From: Phycomyces blakesleeanus NRRL 1555(-)
Taxonomy: Eukaryota > Mucoromycota > Mucoromycetes > Mucorales > Phycomycetaceae
DNA length: 64,000 nucleotides
Assembly (NCBI RefSeq): GCF_001638985.1
Contig: NW_017265135.1
Coordinates: 1,851,223-1,915,222, forward strand
Direction of reading: 5' to 3'
Shown here: in pieces, positions 1 to 11,008 of the stretch
How the letters are laid out: each line of letters starts with the position of its first letter
Numbering within the stretch: position 1 is the first letter of the stretch
Position numbers and translations under genes: made by a program
Notes under the pieces: generated by a model
The model's database searches: none
What the model was told of the DNA's origin: nothing
The model's input: only the letters and a program-made list of their open reading frames with translations

Positions 1-2395
1 ACGTAATGTAGGTGCTGCCTCAGGATATATGCATTGAATGCCTCGTTTTTCGCATCGTAGGCAGCTAGGCTTTTGTCGATTACATGAGTGTCTGGCAAGA
101 TAAATATGAGATGATCTTTTGCTCACAATTTACATTATTTATTTCTTATGTATTTTTACCTGAATCCTCGACAACGAAAACAAGAATTTTTCGCAATGTT
201 CAAAGTAGAATTTTGTGGTGCATCTAACATTGATTGCACACCTTTGTTATAGTTTTTATTTTATTTCTTTTTGCTTGTTAAACCTGACTTAATAAGTCAT
301 CCCAAGTGACTTCTCAAACTGGTTCGGCTAAACCACAGTCGCAAATAATATGCTATATCCTCATTTTCGGGTAAACAAGTACTCTTTTTTTATCCCCTTG
401 GAATTCTATATTTTGTTTACTGTTGATGTATTGTCGAGAATAATCAAATTAATTTGCCACGTTGGAGGAGTTGAATAAATGGGGGTCTGATATAAGTTAC
501 GGCCTGTGCTTATAATAAAGCTCACATAAAAACCATAAATCTAAAGGGGGAGCTAGATAGGATGTTTTCGAAATAGTGGGTAATAAAGTATGTCCAACAA
601 TCAAGAAATATGCTCAATTTTTTTTTCATCTCTCTTGACCTTCCTCTCTGTTTTTTTAAGGAGGGAATTGCTCTGGAGCGAGAGAATAGAAATTCTAGAC
701 AAACCTCGACTTCTTTGTAACCGCTCTTTGTTTTATATATAAAAAAAGTCTAAAGACTATATTTATTATAGGCAGGGATGTTGAAAACTATTAGAACAAC
801 CTCCTTGCAAATCGTCTGTCCTGTTTAGCTGTACATAATATATGCCAAACAATACACACAAACAAAATATGTATATATATATATGGCAAATGTCTTTGGC
901 AATCATCTTATCTCTTCCCTTTATTGTCCAACCATAGTAGACATGTATGCTAAAAAAGTACCTCGGCCTGGCACAATGCACAACTTTCCAGCAGAAGTAG
1001 ATCCTACATCACCCTTGAGATCTAGCCACAACGGGTATACACAGTCTATATCAGCACACGAGCAATTCTCACTCACTATGGTCACCACCCTCGGTCTCAG
1101 TGGTTCCCGCCTGGATCCTCCTCTTTCCTTGTCTCTAAAGGGCTCATTGCTCCTGTCCGGGAATCTGTGAGATGTCTTCAGATAGTATACTCCCCTCATC
1201 TAGATCAGCTTGGTTGGTATGAGACTGTACCAGACAACAAAATGTGTCAGAGTCGGCCTATGACTCTTTTTACTGTTCATATATATACAAGGGTAATTCT
1301 AGTTTCCGTTTCTCAGCCAAAACCCCAGCGATATACACTCATTCATGTTCGTACAACGCCGCACTTGGCAAGGCAGATCACAGCTGCAAAATTTGGTAGG
1401 AGAGCTCTGGGCCATATGTGTAACAGACCAAGGAGTGATTAATATTTCTAAGCTTGAGAGATACGACGCCTCTTTTAGGACCATTAAATTATAAATGTAT
1501 AGAAGCCGGCTTGCAATCAATATCCGAATCAGATGAAGGTGAAATTTTTCCACTCAGGAGGCCGTTTTATAGAAGCCTTTGAGTGATAGAACGCTAAGAT
1601 TTTTCAGTCTTGTCATACAGGCGAAGATGGTGATAAAATGTGGTAGTCTCTATACATGTTTTTGCTTTATATATATATATATTGTGATTTAACAAAGTTA
1701 CTGGCAGCTTATAAGTATTGCTAATAGTCTGGCTGTTACGGCTATCTCATTCTTTAATCCTTCCAGGAATATTGTTTTTATGGTAAAAACAGTAGAAACT
1801 GATCGGTTTTACGTCCTATTTTTACTCTGTATTTTTTTTAAAGATGTGTAATTGTCGAGCCCCCTTTTCAATTGTGGCCATCACTTGGGTTCTCACGCAA
1901 TGGAATTAGGTGTATGGTTGGCTGAGAGCACATTTGTAATCGCATACTTCAAAGCCCACATGAACAAACTGTGTCATACAAGAGGTATAAGATATAGATT
2001 ATCTTTGTGTGTATTATATATCAATATAGATCAAATTAGCTAATTCGTGAAAACAGTAAAAGCTGTTTGTTGGACTTTGTAGGTATTTCCATAGTTATGA
2101 TTATTATTGCAATCAAATTATATCCAAGTTTTCTGGATCTAATATAGCCAATATATAAGATAAATTTAATATATCTCTTTTTTTATAAAGCCCCTTTTCA
2201 TAACAACGACTTGCCAGACATTCTAGTTAACGTTAGCCACCAATAAACTAAAAGCAAAAATGGAGTGTAGACAACAGCACAGACCTAACTTGGGGCTTTC
2301 TTCCAATTTTGACTAGAGCTGATATAAATGACAGTATGCTCTCCGTTTGCGTGTTACTCAATCTTCTGACAAAAAAACCTTCTTACTTGATGCAG
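1..2395. other. AT-rich region without a supported gene
   Basis: No long ORF with protein-like composition and no exon chain could be built on either strand. Short TA runs occur near 867-884 and 1669-1681. A visibly GC-richer patch lies at about 950-1440; both strands carry ORFs of about 90 codons there (883-1170 plus, 921-1199 minus) but neither resembles a family I know. It may be a decayed gene or repeat. Confidence 0.5.
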
Positions 2396-2940
2396 ATTTA
2401 CCGGAATTCAAGACAAACGAGGCACTGAAGCACGCCATCCTATCTCACCGGGCTGGTATCATGGCGCTACAAGTGTCACTTGTTGACACCAAATGATAAT
2501 CTTATACGTCAGAGGTTTACAATTATGCAAGTTATTGTGATGGCATAGTGTGCAGCCGTGCACTTCTTTCTCGACCCATCAATAAACCTATAAAGAAAAA
2601 AATTGGGCTGCAGTTTGAAGCTATGCAAAACAATGATCCGTACAAGTCTTCAGTTTATGGTGCTACCAAGTCTCACCTGCCATTTTCTAAAGACAATCTG
2701 ATCTCCGTAAGTACACCGCTCAGGGCTTACCATATTGAAGCCGAACGCCAGCGCAGAAAACTGGAGAACAAGCTTCACAGGGAATATTTCTGGGAATGTC
2801 AAATTTCCTCGTATGGATTAACTGGGCACCCAGACCATATTGAAGAACCTGAGGACCCGGAGTCATCTTCCGATGACACGGATCCTTTTCAGAAAGACTT
2901 TTATATCTTGTTAGTGCATCGTCCCTGTCAATTCGATTAG
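2396..2940 (+). CDS. Possible two-exon fragment of an unknown gene
   Basis: I do not recognise this product. An open stretch begins after a pyrimidine-poor but usable acceptor (TTGATGCAG, near 2395) and reads ADLPEFKTNEALKHAILSHR onward. A possible intron from GTGTCA to GGCATAG leads into a 130-codon ORF ending at 2940. The second part is charged, with an acidic stretch EEPEDPESSSDD near its end. No upstream start codon in a convincing exon was found, so this may be the 3' part of a gene, a pseudogene or chance. The open length and lower AT content than the flanks are the only support. Confidence 0.25.
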
Positions 2941-4122
2941 ATTTTTACCAGAAAAAAAAAAGAGCAGAGCTCATTTTAGTAGTTGACTCTTCTGTAGATT
3001 CCTTTGCTTACATTATAAGCAGAGTACCTACATCTACATCTACATCTCCAGGCACATTTCATATGTGAAACAAATATCATCACTCCGCATTTTATATTAT
3101 TGAAATATAACATAGCCGCATCTATATTGCTGCTTGATAAAATTATATAGGATATTTTTAAACTCATGTATATTTGTAAGATGAGGCAAAATGAAGTGTT
3201 CTTAAAGAAGTGTGCCTATATACATTTTGGATTCCTGAGGGAAAGGCCGAATGAAGGAATTCTTTTGCTTCTTGTCTTTTCCGCTATCTAGATCACTAAA
3301 AGATTGGTGGTTTGTTTGTTGTTGTTTTTTAAGGCAACGTAAGATTTTTTATACATATATTTCAGAGAAAATAAACGGGAAAAACAAATTGGTTTGCAAG
3401 CATGTGTGTATTTGGTTAGTTCGTTATGTATTTGATCCCAGTGATATTCAAGTAACTACGACTACCGATGAATTTATATCAAGTAATTGTAATACAGTTA
3501 ACCCCTCTTCCCACACCCTATTCAGTTAATGTATAGTACAAGCTTCTTGTGAAGTTATACAGATTGTTTCCTTGGCTTTATCTACATACTATCTGAAATT
3601 CGTTCGAGTTAATATCGGTAACTATATATATATATGAGCTTATTGATATATATCTTTTAACTCATATATACCCTAATACTCGCACCATTAAATAAATATG
3701 TAAGCCTTAGAGTAAGCCTGATATACACCTAGCAATATAGCGGTATTACTAGCTATCTCTTTAAAGATTATTTCTATGGGCTTTTCTTTTTCTTTTCTTT
3801 CCTTCGTAGGAGGGGCTAACTTTGATGTTTTCTTGTAAATTATATACATATACATATATACTGCCCTTGGTTGTTTTCTAGAGCAAGCACTTCCATTCTA
3901 TACATATGGTTTTTCCCAGGCCAAACTTTGGGATATTATCAATCACGGACATGGCCTAGTTGGGCGGTTTTCTCTTACCTTGTAATATTTAAGGGTCTCT
4001 ACAAATAGTTACCGCAATTATGGGGAGACACTTGATATGTTTATATTGGCTATCAATATATGGATACCAGACTCTCTTGGTATTTTGATTGGTGACGGAT
4101 ATTCCACTAATTAAGCTATAAT

Positions 4123-4134
4123 AATAATAGCAGC

Positions 4135-4171
<37 letters not shown>
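4123..4171. repeat. AAT/GCA/GTA trinucleotide microsatellite
   Basis: A run of trinucleotides begins with ATA/ATA, passes through CAG and becomes an uninterrupted series of GTA units ending near 4171. It lies in noncoding AT-rich DNA. Confidence 0.9.
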
Positions 4172-5467
4172 ATAAAAACCTTACTTGCTAATATATTAAT
4201 TAATAATCTAATTTATTTCTTTTCATTCTAGACTCATTTGCTGTTCCATAAGTATGGCATTATTAAGCTCGAAATCAAGCACCCAATATACCTATCAAGT
4301 TTGATCATTAATCTATTGTTGTTCTAAAGTAATTAGTTTGTGTCTATTCAAAAGCGGAAGAGGAATGTGTATGTATATGTGTATATGATGATATGTATGG
4401 TCATGATTTAGCTGTGCTTTTCAAGAAACCCTTATGATTTTTTACTCCCGTAGCCAATGGTATGTAGCTTAGTTCCAAACTATTAAAACGAATATACAAG
4501 TCAGCACTAGAAAAAAATCTACGAGTATTTGGAACAAACTGCCTTATTTTGGAAAGAAATGGCAGATTTTTGAACACTATCTAGCACTTACCAAGTTTAG
4601 AGTATTTCTATCCTATTTTGGCTCTAGAGAAATATTTTGAAGATGAGAGTCTCGTCGTCAACCCAGGAAACCATCTTGATCGCCGAATAAAGAGAACTAC
4701 TCGCTTGATTAAAGAAAAATCAACTAGATGATCAAACAAACCCAATGAACTATGTAACTTGGATCTGAGCTTATACCAGAAACAGTCATATCTACTAATA
4801 TTTTTTTTAATTCGAACTTGTTTTTTATTTCGTAAGTCTTTTTCTTTCTATTTCTTCTCACTATTACTATTGTTGACAAGTCTGAGGCTTTACAAAGTAC
4901 TAACTGATAACTTATAGCTTTTGGACGATTACAATATTAAGCTAGAGATCTATAACAAGACCCTTAACACAAAACCTTATATCAAAGCATTACAAGATAA
5001 GCACACATACACATATTTTATAGATAGAATGATATATAGCTATAGCTCTTTTAATGTTAAACAAAACTCCCTTTTTTATTTCTGGCCAAAGCGATATCTA
5101 GTAGTTTATAAAGACATTGATCTTACAATTTAAATTAGACTTTTAATATACTTATTATTTAATTTAAAATTATCGTAGTCTTCTTCTTTACATACTTATT
5201 CTATCATTCGTCTACTATTTTTTAGTACCCTTTATTAGAGGAAATGCTATAGATATGAGAAGGCTAAAGAAGAGCCTTATTTTATTACTTTTACTATTAA
5301 TAAAGTCAAAAAATAAAAATATTTTGCTATAAAACATTAAGTTTGTTGGACCAATTATAAGAAAAATTAAAGTATCTAAAAAGGTATAGATCTACTTTAT
5401 TAGAACAATTGATTGGATTAAATGCAAAAGTAATCTGAAATCCCACAAATCGCATTTGCTGAAGAAC

Positions 5468-5517
5468 CTACGAGCGCGTAGATTCGATACGAGCGCGTAG
5501 ATAAGCTACGAGTACGG
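5468..5517. repeat. GC-rich short direct repeat (TACGAGCGCGTAGAT x2)
   Basis: The 15-mer TACGAGCGCGTAGAT occurs twice (about 5469-5483 and 5488-5502), followed by a partial third copy CTACGAGTACG. Each unit with its leading C is nearly palindromic (CTACGAGCGCGTAG). It stands out as a CpG-rich island in very AT-rich surroundings. Function unknown. Confidence 0.7.
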
Positions 5518-6323
5518 AGTTATCAATGCTGCCATTTACCACAGTGCGTAAGTAAAGCTAAATCAAATAATAATAATAAATCAAATCAAATCAGTTTCAG
5601 AAACATATTGATCCGAAGAGAAAGGATTTTGAGTCCACCGATAAAGACAAATGCTACGTGGCTTATTAGACGTATTTTTCCTTATTTATGATTTCTTTTA
5701 CGGAGAATATATTATTCATGAATTGAAACAAAATAAATTCAACAGGCTTGAGCCGTTTAAATTACATTCCGCGTGTTTCATATTATAATGTATATTTTTA
5801 ACTTTAATGTACAAATATGTACATATATTTATATCCAATGGTTTGGACAGCACATGTAAGGTTATATTTTTTTGGATATTTTGCACCAGAGAAACAGCAA
5901 TGGACTGGGTGCTTTGAGCAGCTTGATTTTGAATGAGGTGCGGTTCAGTGATATTTTATGCTGTAAAAATATCACATAAATAACCAATTGCTCGTCACTA
6001 CTACTGTACATCTGAGGTCTGTAATAAAGAAATTCTGTATAAAGGCCTCTTGACTGCTTTTCAAGTGTTTTTTTTTTACATCAGTTTTCTTTGCCAAGAT
6101 TTTAATAGGCAGTGTTTCAGTGCTGAATAATTTTTTGTTTTTTAATTTAATTTGATTTAATTTTTATTTATTATAATGATTTCTTTTATTATGATAATTA
6201 GACGTGGTATAGACAAAGAATGAGCTCTAATTTGAACAGAGAATGGGTAGTGAGAAAAGATGCAATGTATGAAGGATATAAAAGAAGACCTGTTTTTTTT
6301 TGTTTCTTTCTTAAAAATGAAAG

Positions 6324-6329
<6 letters not shown>

Positions 6330-6358
<29 letters not shown>
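6330..6358. repeat. (TA)n microsatellite
   Basis: A run of about 14 uninterrupted TA dinucleotides in intergenic DNA. Confidence 0.9.
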
Positions 6359-6362
<4 letters not shown>

Positions 6363-7413
6363 AAAAGGAAAACTCAAGAAACAAGGTCCAATTCGAGCTC
6401 AATTGCATCTTGGTGTTTCTTAACAAAACAGGATACTTGTGCGAGATCTACGTAGAGATTGAACTATCAAAGAGTAATCATTAGTTCATTTGCTTTTGTT
6501 TATGAAACAATTCTGCCGGTACTATTTATGTATCTATTACCTTTATTACACCTAATTAATCCATACAAGTACAAGTATAGGCAAATTAGTCATTTATATA
6601 TATGTAATTGTTTATATTTTTATGACAGAAAACTGCGGCCTTACCAAGAAAAGAACGCTCCATTTCATTCAACTCTTTACGAGAATACAATGGTGATACA
6701 AATCTATATACAGAGTGGGTGACAGAATTGCTATCATCCGCAAATTTAGACGCCAAGACTACGGCAGCCAAAAACATTTTGTAAGGCGTGTCATATTCTA
6801 TAATAAGATAAGTAATCAAACATTCATTTTATATGTATTTATTTATTTTACCTCCACGAGATCGACTCGGCAGACTAGCCTTGAGACGTTCAAGATATAT
6901 CAGTCCAATAACTAGTACTGTTGGTGTGAGATGACATTTAAAGTAGATGTGACGGATAAAGCAGGCAAGATCGGGTAAGAGACGATGCTGGAAATATGTT
7001 TTCTTTTTTGAACATTCAATAAGCGTATCAACATTGAGGGTTGCATATGACAGCAGAGGATCTGGACTGTGTTTGACACGAAGGGAAGGTGAGTGAGGAA
7101 GTTGAAGGCAGGCAAGCATGGTAAAGAAAGAGAAAGAGAAAGAGCTGAATTGAAGGTGGATGATGAGAACAATGATGATGTATTGAAAATAAAGAGGCGG
7201 GTGATACAGAAAAGGAAAGATGTTGAAATAAGACATTTTTAGGTAAATTATCTGTTTTTTATCAGTCCCAAATCGGCTCTTTATGTTAGAAATGGAAAAA
7301 GGTCGCACGCAGGGGTGAAAAAAAAAGCTCTCCATTTGTCCTATGCGTAACACACGCCCCACTCCCCCTCTAAATGATGTTTTTGGCACTCCTGGCCAAT
7401 CACGTATATCATA

Positions 7414-9385
7414 TTATTTTCGTCTTTTGGTTTCATTGGCACCGCTGCTGTCTGCAGGCCGCTTGTTATTTTGATATTTTGCTAGTATGCCCTTAAGGAT
7501 GTCCATTTCTCCCTTTTGGACCACACGCGCTCTCTCCTGGTTTGCATTGGCCGCCGGTGTATCCTAAAGCGATGTCAGTAAAACACCAACCTTTACGTTT
7601 TGTTTACCTTTAAACAAGGATACTTTGCCAAGCGCCGCTCAAACAGCTCCATCAACGGACGCATGATCTCCGGTGTTTGCTTGGCCTTGGGAAGCTTTTG
7701 CTTAGCTTCCATTTTATCAAACTCGGCCACAGGGGCTTTCAATACGTGGGCTTTGTTTTTATTTTTATTTTTTGGTTACGGAAACATCGGCTATATCAAT
7801 ATCATAAGACAAAACATTGGCGTCCTATTGTTTACCTATTATAATCAACGCTTCAGGAATTTCGTGGTCATTCTCAAGAACAAAGCAACTAAAAACAAAA
7901 AACAAAAAACAAAAAACAAAGCGAACAATGTGAGTCTTTTAAGGATTTTTATGTTTGATATCTGTACTTACTCGTCCAATACGCCTTCCTCCATAAGGAA
8001 CTCAAGCTAAGTAAATAAATAAATACATTAAGCCACCAGATTTAATAAGCCCTTAAAACAAATGTAGGTGTTACATCCAAAGGCTGTGTTTACCTTTCTG
8101 CCTGTTACTTCTTCATTCTCTTCTGGATTGGAAAAGGTGCTCACTACATCTGCACCGTTGATTTCGACAATATCAAACTCGTTGGGCTCATCAACAAATC
8201 CATACTTTCTTAGGAGATCAGCATTACACAAATCACCGTACGTATTGTAGATCTGCTCTCCTTTACGAATATCTTTGAATGCCTTCATCTCAAGAAACTC
8301 TGGCTCATGAAACAGGCGCGCATTATTGAAACCAGTCTTGTGATTTAATGTATCGGCCAAAGGTACCATGGCAATCAATTCAGCTCCCTCTTCGTCTTCA
8401 TCTTCGTCTTCGTCTTCGTCGTCTTCATCTTCGTCTTCGTCTTCTTTATTCTTAATTGGTTTATTCGCATTTGTTGCAACTTCATCTGTAAAGCTATAAG
8501 CCATTATCAGGGAGCCACAGATATGAAAAAGCTCGACTGTATGAATATTTTCATCAAACAGGATAGGGTTACTCTATCATGAAATATTTAGTATACAGTC
8601 TGATTTATCATCAACGCTTTCAATCTGTCTTTCACCTTGATAATTGGGAGAATATTTGACTCAAACATCGCCTCGGCATCTGATTTACCGATCTTGCCTA
8701 TCACGAACATTAAGTTTATCATTTTGTAACATCTCCTTATAATATTTCTGCTTTTTAGTTTTTTGTCTGTTAAATATTTGGTATTACATACCCACAATAT
8801 CAGTTCCCTCTAGTCCCTTGATATCATCATCACCCCAGAACATCGGTGTGGAAAATGTTTTAGGAAGTATATCTATATAAAAAAAAATACAAATGCAAAA
8901 TATTTTTAGTATATGTAAAAAAAAATTGAACACAAAAAATCTTACTGCTTACCAAAGTAGGGTTTCCAAAATGAATCAGGCTTTTGGCTCTCATACATCA
9001 TACAGAGAATTAAAGGAAGCCAGCCCTCAAGATTATCCAGTTTATCACCTATTCCTGGCTCTTGTCTTAGTCGTGAAGTCAAAGGAGATAGTAGCAGACT
9101 TCTCGGCAAGGAAAACAAAATTTCTCCTTCCTACTCACAATGTTAGACTCATCGATTTTGACAGATTTAACTTACTTTAATGTCATTCTTTGCCGTAATT
9201 CCACGTCCTGCTCCCTCACTGCGGTAATCTCCGATTTCAATATTCTCAGAGAGAGTGGCACCGTTACTTTCAAGCCATTTCCAGAAGATCTCGCTTGTTT
9301 TCTCAAATAAATCTGTCATTGGGAAGAGTGATGAGGTAGAGGTAGGTGACTTGTCGTGGCTTGTACTTGCTCTTTCCCCTTTCAT
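7414..9385 (-). CDS. SET-domain lysine methyltransferase, SETD6/Rkm4 type
   Basis: Predicted protein lysine methyltransferase. In yeast the related Rkm4 methylates ribosomal protein L42; animal SETD6 has other targets, so the substrate here is inferred only. Nine exons join in frame into 463 codons: 9385-9176, 9130-8953, 8872-8792, 8697-8636, 8573-8094, 8006-7972, 7888-7836, 7750-7608, 7563-7414. Family signatures are the N-terminal DYRSEGAGRGITAKNDIK, SFWKPYF, PKTFSTPMFWG, then ADTLNHKTGFNNARL and GEQIYNTYGDLCNADLLRKYG, the SAM-binding end of the SET domain. The C-terminal part (DCFVLENDHEIPEALI, APVAEFDKME) matches the Rubisco-LSMT substrate-binding type domain. An acidic Glu/Asp repeat sits inside the SET insert (about 8380-8450). 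Start chosen because it gives the family N-terminus; it lies 84 bp from the divergent PUS3 start. Confidence 0.9.
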
Positions 9386-9469
9386 CTAAATAAAATTGTA
9401 ATTCAGAAAAAAAAACAAAATAGGTTTCTTCTTTTTTTATATTTATTACTCTGTTTATTGGTCAACATA
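9386..9469. promoter_or_regulatory. 84-bp shared divergent promoter gap (SETD6-like / PUS3)
   Basis: Only 84 bp separate the two start codons, so both 5' leaders and the core promoter elements must overlap or lie in the coding regions. The gap is AT-rich with an A-run (about 9408-9420) and T-runs; no clear TATA box is seen. Both products act on translation components in related organisms, which would fit coupled expression, but that is inference. Confidence 0.6.
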
Positions 9470-10765
9470 ATGGGCACCAAGAAGTATGAGGGCTGGTCCC
9501 AAGAACAACTCCTGGAACGAATCGAATCTCTCGAATCAGAACAAATGGACAAAAAAAGAAAAAAGAAGAAGCCACGCAGAGAACGTCCATTCGATATGAC
9601 CCGATACTGCAGACGAAGAGTTGCATTTAAAGTAGCTTATCTTGGTTGGAATTACCTTGGATTTGCTGCCCAAGCTGATAATGAGAAAACTCCTACGGTG
9701 GAAGGACATCTTTTTCGTGCCATGAAGGAGTGTAAACTCATCAATGACCCCGAAGAGGCAAACTTTTCTCGCTGCGGGCGTACGGACAAAGGTGTTAGTG
9801 GACTTGGTCAAGTGATTTCTCTAGATGTCCGAAGTCTGTTAACTCAGGAAGAACTTGATAATCCCGAACTTGAGAAAGCAGCCCGTAACCGTGAGTTGCC
9901 TTACATTGATACAATTAACCGTCTTCTCCCTCCCGACATTCGTATTCTCGCCTGGTCGCCTGTAAAGCCTGATTTTGATGCACGATTCAACTGCCTTTCC
10001 CGCACATACAAGTACTTTTTCAACAAAGGAAATCTCAATATACAAGCCATGCAAAAGGCGGCTGAATATATTAAAGGCACTCACGATTTCCGTAACTTTT
10101 GCAAAATCGATCCTACCAAAGATATAACTAATTACCAACGTACTGTGATCCGACTCGATATTCAACCAGTTCACACCTTGGATACTCAGAAACTCGGCAC
10201 AAATCTCATGTTTTACGAAGTTGTCCTAACTGGATCAGCATTTTTGTGGCATCAAGTGCGCTGCATTATGGCTATCCTTTTCTTGGTTGGTCAGGAACTT
10301 GAAGAGCCTGAGGTGGTCCATGATTTGATGGATATTGAAAAGTGCGATGCTAGACCAGATTATCCTATGGCCAGTGATCTTCCTCTGATGCTGTATGATA
10401 GTGAATACAAGGATCTTGAATGGGTTCATGCTACGGAAGGAAACTTCCCCAGCCCCCTGAGAGTGTATGGTCACTTACAAGAGCAATGGTGTGTGTCCAT
10501 GACTCGTGGATTGATGTGCCAGACCATGCTAGGCTGTGTCAATGAGTTTATGGTTTCTGACCACGATGGAAATCCTATGTGTGTCCAGGACAGAGTACAA
10601 CTGAAAGAGAAGCCTTCAAACGGTATTTCGACTGTTATATTGGGCGGTGGACAAGAGATGCGCATGACCAAATACCGAAAACTTATTGAGCGCAAGAGAG
10701 GTGATTCTGATAAGGTTAAGAAGGACAAGTACAGAGCAAGAAAGAAGGCAAAGCTGTCAAATTAA
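9470..10765 (+). CDS. PUS3: tRNA pseudouridine(38/39) synthase, Pus3/Deg1
   Basis: Converts uridine 38/39 in the anticodon arm of tRNAs to pseudouridine. Single uninterrupted ORF of 431 residues, unusual here because most neighbours have introns. A TruA-family core begins near residue 45 (RRRVAFKVAYLGWNYLGFAA) and contains the catalytic motif FSRCGRTDKGVSGLGQV, with the nucleophilic Asp in GRTDKG. Further family blocks are DARFNCLSRTYKYFF, GTHDFRNFCKID and GSAFLWHQVRCIMAILFLVG. N-terminal and C-terminal tails are Lys/Arg-rich (KKRKKKKPRRERP; RARKKAKLSN), consistent with nuclear or RNA contact. An in-frame extension upstream of 9470 exists but is hydrophobic and unlike the family, so the ATG at 9470 was chosen. 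Confidence 0.96.
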   Translation: MGTKKYEGWSQEQLLERIESLESEQMDKKRKKKKPRRERPFDMTRYCRRRVAFKVAYLGWNYLGFAAQADNEKTPTVEGHLFRAMKECKLINDPEEANFSRCGRTDKGVSGLGQVISLDVRSLLTQEELDNPELEKAARNRELPYIDTINRLLPPDIRILAWSPVKPDFDARFNCLSRTYKYFFNKGNLNIQAMQKAAEYIKGTHDFRNFCKIDPTKDITNYQRTVIRLDIQPVHTLDTQKLGTNLMFYEVVLTGSAFLWHQVRCIMAILFLVGQELEEPEVVHDLMDIEKCDARPDYPMASDLPLMLYDSEYKDLEWVHATEGNFPSPLRVYGHLQEQWCVSMTRGLMCQTMLGCVNEFMVSDHDGNPMCVQDRVQLKEKPSNGISTVILGGGQEMRMTKYRKLIERKRGDSDKVKKDKYRARKKAKLSN

Positions 10766-11008
10766 GAAGAAAAATATATTATATAAGCACGAATTGTAAA
10801 TAGTAAAATACATAGAAAACACCCAGCCAATCCTATTTTCTCTTATGTCTTGAATTATAAATTAAACAAATTGGTGATAACGTTCAGGCAAATAAACAGT
10901 AATTGGTACAAGATATACGCGTAAACCAAAGGTCACGCCGCTTTTTTTTTTGTGGCTATAAAATACGTGTCTACTACAAATGAATACTTTTCTTCTTTGC
11001 TTTCTAAC

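Larger units (their letters stand above)
2941..7413. other. Long AT-rich intergenic region
   Basis: About 4.5 kb with no supported gene. ORFs such as that at 6829-7389 (minus) are low-complexity, Ser/Phe-rich and lack homology I can recognise. It contains a (GTA)n run, a (TA)n run and a small GC-rich direct repeat near 5469-5516. Immediately to the right is the 3' end of the SET-domain gene. Confidence 0.6.

Noticed and set aside
6829..7389. 186-codon minus-strand ORF
   Set aside because: Ser/Phe/Ile-rich composition driven by AT content, no domain, overlaps other frames and the SET gene's 3' flank; no introns or homology.
8068..8250. Plus-strand ORF opposite the SET-domain gene
   Set aside because: Antisense shadow of a well supported exon; its sequence mirrors the coding strand.
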